Notes under the pieces: generated by a model
Seen by the model: only the letters and a program-made list of their open reading frames with translations
Told to the model about the DNA's origin: nothing
The model's database searches: none
Assembly (NCBI RefSeq): GCF_032854445.1
Contig: NC_088304.1
Span: forward strand, 14,211,704 to 14,275,703
Length of the DNA stretch: 64,000 nt
Direction of reading: 5' to 3'
Source: Liolophura sinensis
Lineage: Eukaryota > Mollusca > Polyplacophora > Chitonida > Chitonidae
Position numbers and translations under genes: made by a program
Shown here: in pieces, positions 22,873-33,798 of the stretch
Layout of the letters: each line of letters starts with the position of its first letter
Position numbering within the stretch: position 1 is the stretch's first letter

Positions 22873-23871
22873 ACTTAGAATATAGTGAGTACTGAGCTAC
22901 TCGTCTCGCCAGTGTTTTTTTTGACGTGTTTTTTTGACGTGTTTACATAGTAAAGATGTGACAGTTCCTATATAAACACGTCACATGTTTACAATAGTAA
23001 ACATTGTTACGTCGCCTTTTACTCTAAATGTTACCACAAAGTCTTGCCCTCCGGATTACTTGTGTTACATGAAAATATTCACCACATTACTATTTCAATA
23101 TTTTACATGTTTACTGTAAAAAATACATCTTTGTACTTACTAAACATAGTTTTTTAATGATAATCCACCAGAACACGTCTTCAAAATGTAACAGAAAAGT
23201 GTATATAAACGGAACACAAATTTTACAGAGTAATTTGCACCCTGTTTGTATCCTTGGTTTTGTCTGCTTGCAGTCTAACGTCGATTTCCTCAGTGTTTCG
23301 ATGTTGTTTCAAATGTTTCTAAACACATACCCCATCCAGACACATTCCACTTACGTTGGAAAGTGTAGAGGCCAGAAATGTCACAACGCGTAGAAATGCC
23401 ACAGTGTGACATTTATGGCTGATAAGTAGGCTAGAAACTGGATACCTTTGTGACATTTTTGCCCGGTGATGTCATTATGCTTTGCATGGTTGGCTTGTCA
23501 CATACTGTGGCATTGGTGGCCCTTGTGACACTTCTTGGCAGACCCAGCTAAAATGTTGTTACAGTTTGGGGGCGGACCATACTAAAATTCCAGAGAACGT
23601 CCTTACGACAGCAGCGTGACGCCCCAGTGCAAAATGTCGTCACCGTCTGTGGGCACGGTAGAACTAGTTGCTTATCTCTTAACTTATTCAGTTAACTCAG
23701 TATTGGTGTTTAAACAGAGCAATATCTGACACTCAAATCTACCCAAGAACATAATCCAAGAAGAATTCTTAGTTAGAATGCGTAATTAGTTTTCTATATT
23801 TTATAATTCACTTTATGTTAACACTGACGTCTCATTGCACATAATGTCGCAAATGTGTCTAGGAACGTGTG

Positions 23872-23930
23872 TATATACTCCTTACAGCGCATGTGCTGCT
23901 CCCTACCTTCGTTTTATATCACTTCCTCTG
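23872..23930 (+). repeat. repeat F, partial copy
   Basis: ccttacagcgcatgtgctgc and nearby text resemble the left end of the repeat F copy at 29167. It is in opposite orientation to the copy at 24120-24235. Confidence 0.4.
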
Positions 23931-24119
23931 CTAGATAAGCTTGACTTTTGGGGCCCCTGCCCGAGCATAGGGTTGTTCAGGCTTAGATCACCACTGATGT
24001 CCTCTCGTGGAACTATGCAAATGATTCATCCATAAAATTGTTCCTGGTCTCAGGCTGAATCATGTCGTGAATTCTTTACGTAAATAGAATGCATGTTTAT
24101 CAAGTGTTTATAGAAACAA

Positions 24120-24235
24120 ACACTGAGACAGGGTCACCCTGACCGGAGTGACCTTGGCCTTGTTTAAGATTTCTGTACAAAATTTTGTCGTGGTATACAG
24201 CGAACGTAGAGAGCCACGTATGCGCTATAAGGAGC
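24120..24235 (-). repeat. repeat F copy next to GCNT exon 2
   Basis: The reverse complement reads ctccttatagcgcatacgtg, then gctctctacgttcgctg, aaaattttgtacagaaatc and ccaaggtcac. It matches the plus-strand copy at 29167-29320. Its edge lies about 15 bp from the splice donor of GCNT exon 2. Confidence 0.7.
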
Positions 24236-24249
24236 GGATATTATCTTAC

Positions 24250-24476
24250 CTCCGAATGCGCCTGGTGCCCCAAGGTGAGGGTTATTCTGTAGAGTAGGGA
24301 AATACGTCTCGTCAGGAACCTGGGTACCGTGAACCCAGTTTAGGAAGTCTTTGGCCTTCTGATCGCTGAAAATGTACTCAACAAAGGCCCTGGAAGCTGC
24401 CATGTGTACCGGTCCCTTGACGACTGTGATATTATGCGGAGGTCTCTCTTTTTTGGTTAATCTCTTGTCATCCCTC
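24250..24476 (-). CDS. GCNT: beta-1,6-N-acetylglucosaminyltransferase, exon 2
   Basis: Acceptor gttttggcag and a ggtaaga donor on the minus strand; phase 2 in and phase 1 out, matching both neighbours. It encodes PPHNITVVKGPVHMAASRAF, VEYIFSDQKAKDFLNWVHGT and VPDETYFPTLQNNPHLGAPG. These are hallmark GCNT blocks: the PPHNIT...KG segment, the sR.FVey...d region, and VPDE..F.TL.NNPHL..PGA, which carries the conserved acidic residues near the active site. Confidence 0.97.
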
Positions 24477-24548
24477 CTGCCAAAACACAAAGAACAAGAT
24501 ATTATCTTTTAAAGAAACTTTTGTCTCCGCATTCATTCTTGCTAGTTG

Positions 24549-24656
24549 ATTTATTTATTATTTATTTATTTGATTGGTGTTTTAAATAATAAATAAATTT
24601 CATTACTTTATATTCTTGAATACGGAGTAAAAAACATCGATCAGATAAATAAGTAA
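24549..24656. mobile_element. SINE-A fragments, head-to-head
   Basis: A minus-oriented ATTT tail with gattggtgtttt abuts a plus-oriented fragment (attcttgaatacggagtaaa and an AAAT-type tail). The two short 3' ends face each other in GCNT intron 1. Confidence 0.6.
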
Positions 24657-25259
24657 TGATTGCATTACTAGGCTGAATGGAATTTTCTGACACGTTACAA
24701 TGTTATTATTACCATCAATCTACCATCATTTACCTGAGTGTATCATGAGCACACATCCACCCAAAAATGTGACGAGTTTTGCCATTCAAATATGAATCTA
24801 ACGTATTATATGACAGACAGGCTGTTCTATATATTTAGTTAGATATGGTACTACATGAATTAATTTCACAAAAATGCAGATCGGAGAGAAAAACAATGGA
24901 TGCACATCATTATAGAAAACTTTGAAAATTTTTGATAATCCTTTGTTCATGTTTTGCTCCTTGGCGGCACAGGTAAAAATCCTGTAGTAGCCAGGTTGTT
25001 TTATGGCCAGTTGGACAGATTTAAATATATGGCCTCAAAGGATTGGTGTCCAGGTTTAGCTACTGGTCCTAATTATAAAGATTATAACCTGTTTATAGGT
25101 TATGTTACCGGGAGGGCTTCTTAGAAGCGTAATAATGACTTTAAATCTACCAAAACACATAGGTTTGCTGCCCTGGCCGATCTCAAGCCGGCCGCCCGCT
25201 ACAGCTCAACGGGTGACGTCATCGATGGCCAACACAAGTTTGGCTACCCTAAATAACCT

Positions 25260-25453
25260 GGGAATTTGTCCCACAGCGATGTAATTTTCGAGAGGGATTC
25301 AAGCTACACAGAAGCAAATATACTGCCGTATCAATCTGAGTCCATAGTGGACGATGTTGAAGTTTCGATTTATGACACTCACATCTCTGGCCAGACTTCA
25401 GATTTTGATTTTTCAGACGTTGAATTTGATCTTTGTCCAGCCGCACTAGCAAT
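25260..25453 (+). CDS. unassigned exon-like ORF, acidic
   Basis: On the plus strand, inside GCNT intron 1, an open stretch lies between an acceptor-like ttgtcccacag and a donor-like actggtgagc. It encodes an acidic, Ser/Asp-rich segment (DVIFERDSSYTEANILPY, then SGQTSDFDFSDVEFDL). If spliced to 25582 it ends after about 20 more codons (DDRYMLLSAYRKVY...). It resembles low-complexity N-terminal regions of transposon-associated proteins, but I cannot name a family. It is antisense to GCNT and convergent with the THAP ORF. Confidence 0.35.
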
Positions 25454-25575
25454 ACTTACTGGTGAGCTATAGCTGTTTCTTGAGATACACTATACACGTT
25501 GCGGGTTTGTCTTAATATTTAACATTTATTTACTATTCTTTCCCTCTGTCCGCTTCACAATAAATATGATTCTAT

Positions 25576-25968
25576 TCACAGACGACCGGTACATGTTATT
25601 GTCGGCATACCGAAAAGTCTATACCTCTTCGGGCCTATAATCGTGTGCAGTGTAAATACATAGAGATGTACGGTGTGGACAACGGCGTTACTGTACAGAC
25701 ATTTACCGTTAGTTTTCAGTTCAGTTAGTATTTTATAACTACTATGGCGCAGGTGCCATTTTGGAAATTCAACCCTATTCCTCTCGTAGATTTCAGTTCT
25801 AAAATGGCTAGAGCAGAACATGGCCGTGTTTGGTTGAAATCCTTCTGTCTTGTGCTGTAAGTCCACGCCTTCCCGAGGGCCAAATCGTTTAAAAACTTGA
25901 AAAAAAAAACTAATTACCGAGTCCTTCGACGATCTGCCTTTACAACGGTATGCAGAACAGCAAACCAT
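25576..25968 (-). CDS. THAP-type zinc-finger ORF nested in GCNT intron 1
   Basis: Starts at a true ATG and encodes MVCCSAYRCKGRSSKDSVIS, with GFQPNTAMFCSSHFRTEIY further on. The C2CH spacing (Cys4, Cys9, Cys52, His55) and the conserved Pro46 fit a THAP DNA-binding domain, found in transcription regulators and in P-element-like transposases. Two things are odd: the Trp usually found near residue 35 is absent, and a T10 run makes a Phe-Phe-Phe stretch, so a small indel or decay is possible. The last 50 or so codons do not look like THAP and may be intron read-through past a possible donor (ctaacggtaaatg). The strand is the same as GCNT. Confidence 0.6.
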   Translation of the reverse strand: MVCCSAYRCKGRSSKDSVISFFFQVFKRFGPREGVDLQHKTEGFQPNTAMFCSSHFRTEIYERNRVEFPKWHLRHSSYKILTELKTNGKCLYSNAVVHTVHLYVFTLHTIIGPKRYRLFGMPTITCTGRL

Positions 25969-26322
25969 TAGTGGATAAATTCGATATGGCTGCTGTCACT
26001 CTTGTAGCTTTTTTTAAACTCTGATTTAAATGGCGAAGTTCTGGCAACTCGTAAAGGTTGGACTTGTATGACGTAATTCGGCGAAGACTACCGAGCGTTG
26101 GCGGAAAAAAAATGCATAAAACTAGCCTCATTACATAGTGATTTTAAGTGCGATATTACTCCGATTAATGTAGCGTTTTCAATATATTTTTTTTTACAAT
26201 CAAATTAACAATATATGCAGGAGTAGCTAATTATGAATAAATAAGAAATCTGGACATTAACCCTTTAAGTGCTTCTTAATAGGTTGTTTTCATTCATAAC
26301 AATCGTAGTATCATGTACGTAC

Positions 26323-27155
26323 AAAAGTAGGCTCCCGCTGATGTCGTTGGCACCTTGATACGTTTTTAAAATCTTCACAATCTGCCAGTTTGTTTTCAGA
26401 GGAAATTCCTGTCCGGTCAAATTTATTAAATATTTCCAAGATTTATACTTCAGCAGATCTCGCATGCATATAAGATCCGCTTCTAAGACAGTAAAATAGC
26501 CCCAGCGGACAAGAACGCTTCTCGATGACAAAAACACATTGTCGAAGCAATGTACGAGTTCTTGAAGTCTCTCCTTGAATAATGGCGTGGATTTGTTGTC
26601 GTGGTGAATGCAGTAGAAGTTATGTGGTCTATATATCGCTCGCAATAACCTTTCTACTTGCGAAAAGTCTTTGTAAACTAAAATGGAGTAAGCGATAGGA
26701 AAATTGGCTTCTTCTGAAGACACACCTTGCGTGACATATTCTCGCCTCCTTTTGAACGCGTCACAGTCTTTGTTCACTTTCAACGTGCTGAAAAACGGCA
26801 CAATGTCTAATGGCTGACTGTCTTGCATAACGCGTAGGGATTTGGCTATTTCGCGTTGGTCGCCGGCTATAAGGCGCTGGCAATTCGCTGATGTGAGCTT
26901 TATAGATGTCTCTCTTTTCCAGAACGACTTGTCATTGCTGTTGTTCTTTAAAGGCTGCGGAATACGACCCCAAACGTCGGATTGCTTTGAAACTTGGCTT
27001 TGTGTCGCAGTTTCTGATATCCCGAGGAATTCCGTATCATCGTGCTTGAAAACAGTCGTTGCAACGAATTCCAACAAGTATCGGTCTACGACTAGACAAA
27101 AAAATCCAAGACCGACAGCGGCAAATAAAAGTCGGAGGGATTTCTTCTGTGTCAT
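26323..27155 (-). CDS. GCNT: beta-1,6-N-acetylglucosaminyltransferase, exon 1
   Basis: The first in-frame ATG is at 27153-27155, in good context (gaccATGa); the frame is open further upstream but has no ATG there. It encodes MTQKKSLRLLFAAVGLGFFC..., a short cytoplasmic tail plus a signal anchor at about residues 7-22, then a stem and the first half of the GT14 Branch domain: FPIAYSILVYKDFSQVERLL, YCIHHDNKS, VRWGYFTVLEADLICM and YLINLTGQEFPLKTN. These match core-2/I-branching GCNT enzymes, which add GlcNAc in beta-1,6 linkage to O-glycan cores in the Golgi. The exon ends at a gtacgt donor after ...GANDISGSLL, phase 2. Nearby Cys residues fit the conserved disulfide pattern. The full protein is 456 aa, close to the usual 400-450. 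Confidence 0.96.
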
Positions 27156-28024
27156 GGTCACATCACACACCTGTATTTTCACTCCGTGGGTCCACCACAA
27201 ATATCCATCATTTACGAATCCAACGCCTATATGAACCCATTTCTTACTAATACGTCACATCAGCATTACGTTTGTTACTTGATCAGTGCAATACGGATCA
27301 TAAATTCGCCACATGCGTGCTGTATGTCGTGACTGTCAACATCCTTGCAACTCTGTGCCCAGATTTCCGCAAGCGAAACAGAGATGTACTTTGGTTCAAA
27401 AACTTGATCATCCAGGACAGAAAGTGAACATTTACAGATACGTGCTTGGTATGTATACATATATACGCGCGAGTGTACGTATACGGCTCCAATCCTGCAT
27501 ACGGTAGTGGACTAGGACGAGCACGACTAGGGAACTGTCAGCTGTACATTGTCAAGCGGCCTAGGCCCCAGGTACTGACACTGTTATGAATATCTACCTG
27601 CGGCAGTTTTATTGACGGTACGACAGTCAAGTTTTATTAATGCCGAAATCAGCATTCCGCTCAGCTTAGATTCACCGTTATGGTAACCACAATAAGTGTA
27701 GGCCTATTGGTCGCCCCTTCGGGGCAAGGACATTCGTGTACCACCCGTCAACCAAAATGGACTTTCCAGTTCAATAATCGCAAGGCCAATTCCCAAAGCG
27801 ACGTTTTACACAAACCACCATAGAACTCAGAAAGTATATAAAGTATGAAATTAAAGTAAAGTTGTTGTTGCTTAAGCTTGACTTACTTTCCCATCCTACT
27901 TTTTGTAATATGTATAATCCCGCGGTTTCTCGCGTTAATCTTTGACAGGTGCATGCTCACGGACGTTATGAAAATGAGCGCGTGCAACATGTGTGCATGA
28001 GATGTGTGCATTTGTTGCATTCCA
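27156..28024. other. region upstream of GCNT
   Basis: Contains the presumed GCNT promoter and 5' UTR. I see no convincing TATA box. The ORFs at 27275-27507 have no recognisable features. Sequence after 27600 is unremarkable. Confidence 0.4.
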
Positions 28025-28242
28025 GGGCCCGGGATCACTAAGCTAGTGTTAACGTCAAAACCGTTTACTGCTCTAAAATTGTTGCTTGCCTTAGAAAGCG
28101 TTATTTCAATACTTAGACCTGTCCAAGACTTACATCACAGAATTAAAATTATTGCTTAACTTCAAAAGTAAGCTCAGGAATTATACTATAAGTTAAGACT
28201 AATTCTCACTTAAATCTAAGACTACTTCGTGATCCTGGGCCC
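28025..28242. mobile_element. MITE-like inverted-repeat element
   Basis: Ends gggcccgggatcac and gtgatcctgggccc are inverted copies, and similarity continues imperfectly inward. About 218 bp, non-coding. It abuts another inverted-repeat element at 28243. Confidence 0.7.
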
Positions 28243-28371
28243 AGGGATCACTTTCACAAATCGCCGTAAATAAATTTTGTAACTTTTCTTGTAAAAGACG
28301 TCGCCTTAAGGCACTATAACCTAGACGGCGTCTTTTAGGAAAAGCGTTACGAATTTTGTGAAAGTGGCCCC
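28243..28371. mobile_element. MITE-like palindromic element
   Basis: The left arm has ggatcactttcacaaa and gtaaaagacgtcgcc; the right arm has ggcgtcttttaggaaaag and ttttgtgaaagtggcccc, forming a near-complete palindrome of about 129 bp with arms of about 50 bp. Confidence 0.75.
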
Positions 28372-29166
28372 AGCATCATACTTCTGCGTAAACAGATATT
28401 ACAAAAATGCCTAAGTGAGGTATGTGATTTTGAAAGTCAGTGGGTTCAGATTTGGTATTATTCTATATTTGATGATGTTTTCCCAATGTTGGTATTTACT
28501 CTGTGTGATATAGATATGACAATGATAGATATAGTGATGATAAATAAAAGAGCTGAAAGAAATGGGGGCACTATTGCATGTTGGCCTAAAACTAGAAGCA
28601 TTAAAATTTTTAGCGCAATGCTTCATGAATCTTTTCGTGAACACTTGTATTTAGTTAGCATACTGAGGATTGAACTGTGTGATTTGTTGTGAGAATGTGT
28701 TACATTTCCTAACTGCAGGAAACAAATTACATTTGGAAACACTTTACAACTGCTCATTTTTCTATTATTCTGTCTTATGAAGTGTCTTTTAAAATTGTGG
28801 TTATGTCCCTAATGCAAATCAATCAACATTCACCACGTCTGTGTATCCGATACCACGTATCCCTACTTAGTGGTGCAGTGTTTGCCAGGATTTGATATTG
28901 CCACTTGTGCGGTGATTGCTACCCTTTTCGTGGCTAATATTCAAATTCATTAAAGTAAATAAAAATAGCTGAATATAAAACTCAACGTTTTGCTCTCTCA
29001 GCTTGAATGTTCGACAGTGAAAGCCATTGATTCAAACAAAACAGACAAATACCAAAACAATCCTTTGGGGTTGTGGGAGCAATTGCCGCGTGTAAGGCGT
29101 TTCAAGGGGGGTAACTCTTGCTGGCTTACCCATACAGCAGTCGAACGCTGCCGACTGCCGATGCGT

Positions 29167-29320
29167 ACTTCTTACAGCGCGTGCGTCGCTCTCTATCTTT
29201 CCGTTAACATCCCTGCCACCACTAGTAAATTTTGTACAAAAATCTTGAACAACGCCGAGGTCACTAGGGTTACGGTGATGAGGCAGGAAGTGAAGTCAGA
29301 AAACACATGCAATCCGTCTC
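29167..29320 (+). repeat. repeat F, plus-strand copy
   Basis: Starts cttcttacagcgcgtgcgtc and continues gctctctatctttccg, aaattttgtacaaaaatctt and gccgaggtcactagg. Matches 24120-24235 in inverse orientation. It covers most of the chance ORF at 28990-29373. Confidence 0.7.
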
Positions 29321-30139
29321 AACATTTTTCTCTAACAATACTTTATACACATGCATTATGTTTATCTAGATAGTGTATAACATGATTCTAACCTAAACTT
29401 AAAACAATTTTATTAATGAATGCTAATTAAATAGTTCCGCGGAAGGACACACGTGATGAAGCTAAGTCTAAAAAAACATACGTGCGTCTCACAGGCTCGC
29501 GTATAAAGTAATGCAGAACTATAGACTCTGTCATGCTCTCAACACATTTTAATACAGAAAATATGTGTTTGTTGACTCACTTTTACTGTTTGCCTGGGCT
29601 CCGCCATAATAAACAGAAATTATCCCGATGTACATGGTCAGCAAACGGTATGTTCCAGCGAAATAACCCTTGAAATAAACATTTTCCATAATTCCTTTTT
29701 TCGGTCTACCATTACGTCGCTGGCTTTCTTAAGTCGCGCAGTGTAAGGTTATGTTATCAAATATTCACTTTGTTTATGAATGTTTTCCTGACAAAGAATG
29801 TGAAACCTTGTTAACTAACGGCAATGTAACATTATAACTGTGCAAGTCAACGCATAAAAAACGTTCACCAGGTTTCCTCAAATAATTTGGTCTGCCTGCA
29901 CATCTAGGGGTTGTTTAGGCCAAAAAAGAGATTCTATGAAGTACGAGAACAAAACAGAAATAGTGGACAGCTAGTTTTCAATGAAATCGGAAGGACACTC
30001 TTTTGGTAGTATACATTTAATCACTATCCAAATCGTGTACCCTGGCCGTGTACTACGTTATTATTAATCAAAATCAGTTGTGCTTTGATTATAGCCGTTG
30101 ATGTAATGTAAAAGACATACATCGTAGATAATAAAACCA

Positions 30140-30372
30140 ATACAGCGACGACAATGTGAAATTGGCAAACGGTGAAATACGGCATCTTATCCATTTACCT
30201 CAGTTAGGATTTTGTCAATATGTTCTTGTATATGCTTAAATGGTAACAAATTACACGCGCTCTAGCTCCATGGTTTAAAAAATGGAATCGATGTTGTTTG
30301 CAAATTTGTAAGAACTACTCAAAATCCCGTGTTGTCATAGCATTTAATATGCAATCACATTAAAACAATGCA
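30140..30372 (+). repeat. interspersed repeat E, copy 2
   Basis: cagcgacgacaatgtg, cggtgaaatacggcatctta, tacctcagttaggattttg and taacaaattacacgcgctc in the standard E order; the end carries cacattaaaacaatgcaaag. About 90 bp separate it from copy 3. Confidence 0.75.
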
Positions 30373-30459
30373 AAGGAAGCAGGCCTCAGGGATGCTTCAT
30401 CCGCCAGCAGGATCCTTGTTTATGTAAGAATACAAAATAATTAAAGACGCACACCTTAG

Positions 30460-30735
30460 GGAGTAAAACCAGAGCAGCAACACGATGTGGTAATTATCAA
30501 CTGGTGAGTTGTACAGCCTCTTGTCAAGTTAGGGTTTTATTTTAACTGTTCATGTAAATGCTTAAATAATATCAAATTACACTCCCCTACTGGCCATTAG
30601 GCCCCCCCCAAATTAGAATTGATGTTAGTTGCAATTTATCAGACCTCACTGGTCTAGAATTGCTCAACTTGCCGTGTTGTCATCACATTTAACATACAAT
30701 CACATTAAAACAATGCGAAGGAAGCAGGTGTAATC
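30460..30735 (+). repeat. interspersed repeat E, copy 3
   Basis: gtaaaaccagagcagcaaca, gttagggttttattttaac, tcagacctcactggtctag and cacattaaaacaatgcgaag. Same orientation as copy 2; together they form a loose tandem. Confidence 0.75.
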
Positions 30736-30997
30736 CGACCGCTTGTCTTTATATACCAGATGTTGTGCTATGAATCAAACCAATGCATACACAGCCCCTA
30801 GTCTCAGTTTGTGTGTTATTTTTGCCGAATTCGGAGAAAGCAGTGAGCTATGAAGTATCCAAACCGCCCTATATATTTCCATCACTGAAATATCCTGATC
30901 AATTAAAGTTACACGAAAACTGAAAGCAGGTGAAAAGGTATGGAAATTTCAGAATCTGTACACGGCTAGACTGTGTGATTTCAATCTGTTACAACTT

Positions 30998-31255
30998 TTA
31001 TGCGAAAGAACCAGTGCCACAGTCACAGGATTGTTTCGTTATTCCGTAGGATTGGTGCTCTCTCGCTCGGCGTTGACACATAGAACCGTAATCAGTAACT
31101 GGGTGGATATCAGGTATGTTGTCGTTGGATTGCATTATAACCATATTTTGATGGGTTCGATTTAGATTTTTATATCGACCTAGATTATTGGTTCTGTCTT
31201 TTTGTAATCCACTTTGTACCATCCTACACTTCCTTTCAGTTTCCTGGATGGACAT
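30998..31255 (-). CDS. hypothetical ORF
   Basis: 85 codons from an ATG (MSIQETERKCRMVQSGLQ...) to TAA, polar, with Asn-rich repeats and a final CDCGTGSFA. The frame stays open upstream of the ATG for 10 codons, so it may be a terminal exon. It lies 60 bp downstream of another minus-strand ORF in a different frame. No family recognised. Confidence 0.3.
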   Translation of the reverse strand: MSIQETERKCRMVQSGLQKDRTNNLGRYKNLNRTHQNMVIMQSNDNIPDIHPVTDYGSMCQRRAREHQSYGITKQSCDCGTGSFA

Positions 31256-31315
31256 TAGCCAAAGTCTTGACAGGTCATGCAGATTCTACTTCGTTCTCAG
31301 TCAAGAAGCCTGGGA

Positions 31316-31678
31316 TCAAGGTGCTGGGGACGTGATAGGTGACTGTGTTTGACAGATTGTGACTGACAACTCATCGGAAGCGAGGTCGCGTGTAAACATG
31401 CTCTTGCGCAGATCTCTCATGCGTCTGATTTCCGTTTCCGTGACAGTTTTAACAGACCAGTTTTCCGGAGCCAGGTCACTTGGAAAGAGCAGGAAGGTCT
31501 TGGCAAATTTCGACAACCATTGCTGCTTTCTACAGCTACATCTGAACGTGCACTCAGATGTGAAAAGGTCGCAGTGAAAACTCAACCAACACCCGCCCTC
31601 TGATCTGATGTTTGTCTGCCAGGACCAGTTTCCGGTGCACGAGACATGTATTTCCGGTACGCGCTCTATTAACCACAC
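31316..31678 (-). CDS. hypothetical ORF, Cys-rich
   Basis: 120 codons open from a GTG. It includes a Cys-rich stretch (GGCWLSFHCDLFTSECTFRC) and then a basic segment (TETEIRRMRDLRKSMFTRDL). Codon choice looks more coding-like than its surroundings. No ATG start, no recognisable domain. It could be an internal exon with the ORF at 30998-31255. Confidence 0.3.
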   Translation of the reverse strand: MWLIERVPEIHVSCTGNWSWQTNIRSEGGCWLSFHCDLFTSECTFRCSCRKQQWLSKFAKTFLLFPSDLAPENWSVKTVTETEIRRMRDLRKSMFTRDLASDELSVTICQTQSPITSPAP

Positions 31679-31806
31679 TGCTGGTCGGCTTTAAAGAATC
31701 GCTGACTTTCGACACTGTTAAAGGGTTTATCACGATGCTTGTACCTTCGACCCCTAAGGCAGCTGCAAATGTTGTTAAATGGGAAATGAATTACATAAAT
31801 GTCTAT

Positions 31807-31861
31807 ATATTTGTTTATTTGAATGGTGTGTCACTCAAGAATATTTCACGTATACGACGGT
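31807..31861 (-). mobile_element. SINE-A fragment
   Basis: tttatttgaatggtgtgtca and ctcaagaatatttcacgtat: the 3' end only. Confidence 0.65.
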
Positions 31862-32198
31862 ATGTGACAAACCTGGTATACAAAAAAAAAATGAATTCTC
31901 TATATACGGTTAGCGGAATTCAATGGAAAGTTTATGATCTCTGGAATGGAATGTGCCATCTCTTTTATATGCATTTTCCATTCATGATCATCAAAACGAC
32001 ATAGGATAATAGTGTAAAATAATGTCTCGTAAAGCGATGGTTGTAGTCTTAATACATGGAAGAAAATGATGCTATGAGGACGTACTCGCAAGGACGCAGC
32101 AGCTGTTGAAAGAAAGCAAAGGAGAAAGAGTGTCTCTAGTTAACTCTCTTTAAGGGTCCAACTTTTCCAGGCTGAATGTCTTGTACACACTGATGATG

Positions 32199-32374
32199 AG
32201 GAAACTGGGCAGAGTCCCTACGAAACACATGACATTCCGCAGGTTTTCTGACAGATCTTACCGCGTAGAGGAAACCAGCATAAGATGGACTTCAACTCAC
32301 AGCCACTGCTTAGGTGAAGGGCTCTTGGATCATTGCGACGCGCTGGCACGCTAACCACCTCGGCCACCGAGGCC
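32199..32374 (-). mobile_element. SINE-A, 5' part with tRNA head
   Basis: Runs from ggaaactgggcagagtccc through gacttcaactcacagccact to the head's reverse complement, ccaccgaggcc. Diverged, and it lacks the 3' tail; the fragment at 31807 may be its displaced 3' end. Confidence 0.75.
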
Positions 32375-33604
32375 TCCACCTGTTTTTAGGTTTTACTACC
32401 TATATTTCAGTGAATAATTCGTGAATAATTAAACTCCAATCAAATGAATTATTAAATATAAATGGTGTACGAGTCATCAACATAATAACGCAGAAACCTT
32501 GATTATGGTTTATATCAAATGTCATTATTTCTTATTTCAAATAATTCAGAAAGTAATCTAATATTGGAAATATGAATTTCAAGATGTACCGAAGAAGTAC
32601 AATAACACATCTATTACGCACAGACCCATTAGCTATTGCGAACTCAAACATGGATAAAAACTTTATAAAGAAGTGGCTCGTGTTTAGAGTGCATAGGTCA
32701 ACTCAGTTTGTCAGCCATGAGGCATGCTTCGTGCAAGAGTAAGATGAACAGCTCACGGCATACGACTGACATGCAAGATCACGTGCAGCTGTAATAAACG
32801 CAAATGTTGCATTGATGTTGTCCGGGACGGCAGCGTGTGCTTGTAACCTGATCGCGAAATGATCAGTGGCGGACCACTAATGGGGTGTATTTCTAGAATT
32901 GACGAGGCTAAGGGTGAGATTAACTTTATATCGAGTTCTAATTTTACTCCCATATTATCCAATCTTAAAACAGTTGCGCTTTATTGTAGGTCTTTTGACG
33001 GTCGTGAAATATCGCTAACGGCAGTTGCCTCATTCTGAGTAAAACGTGCATAGAATTGCACAGAAAGACGGATACAAGATTAGACAGAAGATTTAGCCGC
33101 ATCAGGGCTCTAGGGTCATCTATTTTTTTTTTACCATTTATATTCTTTAAGAATATCTGTAAATAATCTTACATTGATATGTGTGTCCGATGATGTCCAT
33201 TTCTTTTCATACGAATGTAGGATTTTGTGTAGGCAATCGAATTCATTGAAGTCACGGATTACTGTATGATGAATTACCAGACTGATCTTCCGGCCATTAA
33301 CTGGTCATAATGAAGAATGATTAAATGATTATAATCATAACTAAATGATTATGGCTGAACGCGACGTACTCCATGTTTCAGCCATAAACATTTATTCGCG
33401 CATTCATAGCATGACAGGACTTGACCTCTCATAGATTAAAACCAACAGTAATTTATGAAGCCGATCTATCATCTAACATCATCTATCATTATTATTATCA
33501 GTGTTATTATTATTATTATGTTTTATTGCAGACTCAAGTTCATAGAATACAGACATGCAAGGTAAATACTGAGATTACATATAATGACAGCTTACAGCCA
33601 ACGT

Positions 33605-33798
33605 ATTTATTTATTTGATTGGAATATTTTACCTATAAGACGTCGGCCAGCATTGTAGGAAACCGGGCAGAGATGGGGGAAACCCACGACCATACGTCGG
33701 AAGGTCTTCCAGCAACCTGCGGATGGTAGAGGAAGTCAGCATGAACTGGACTTGAACTCGCAGCGACTCCACTGGTGAGAGGCTCCTGAATCATAACG
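33605..33798 (-). mobile_element. SINE-A with inverted internal segment
   Basis: The outer parts read in minus orientation (tttatttatttgattgga; gaactcgcagcgactccact), but the block cggaaggtcttccagcaacctgcggatgg reads in plus orientation, so an internal piece has been inverted. Confidence 0.7.
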
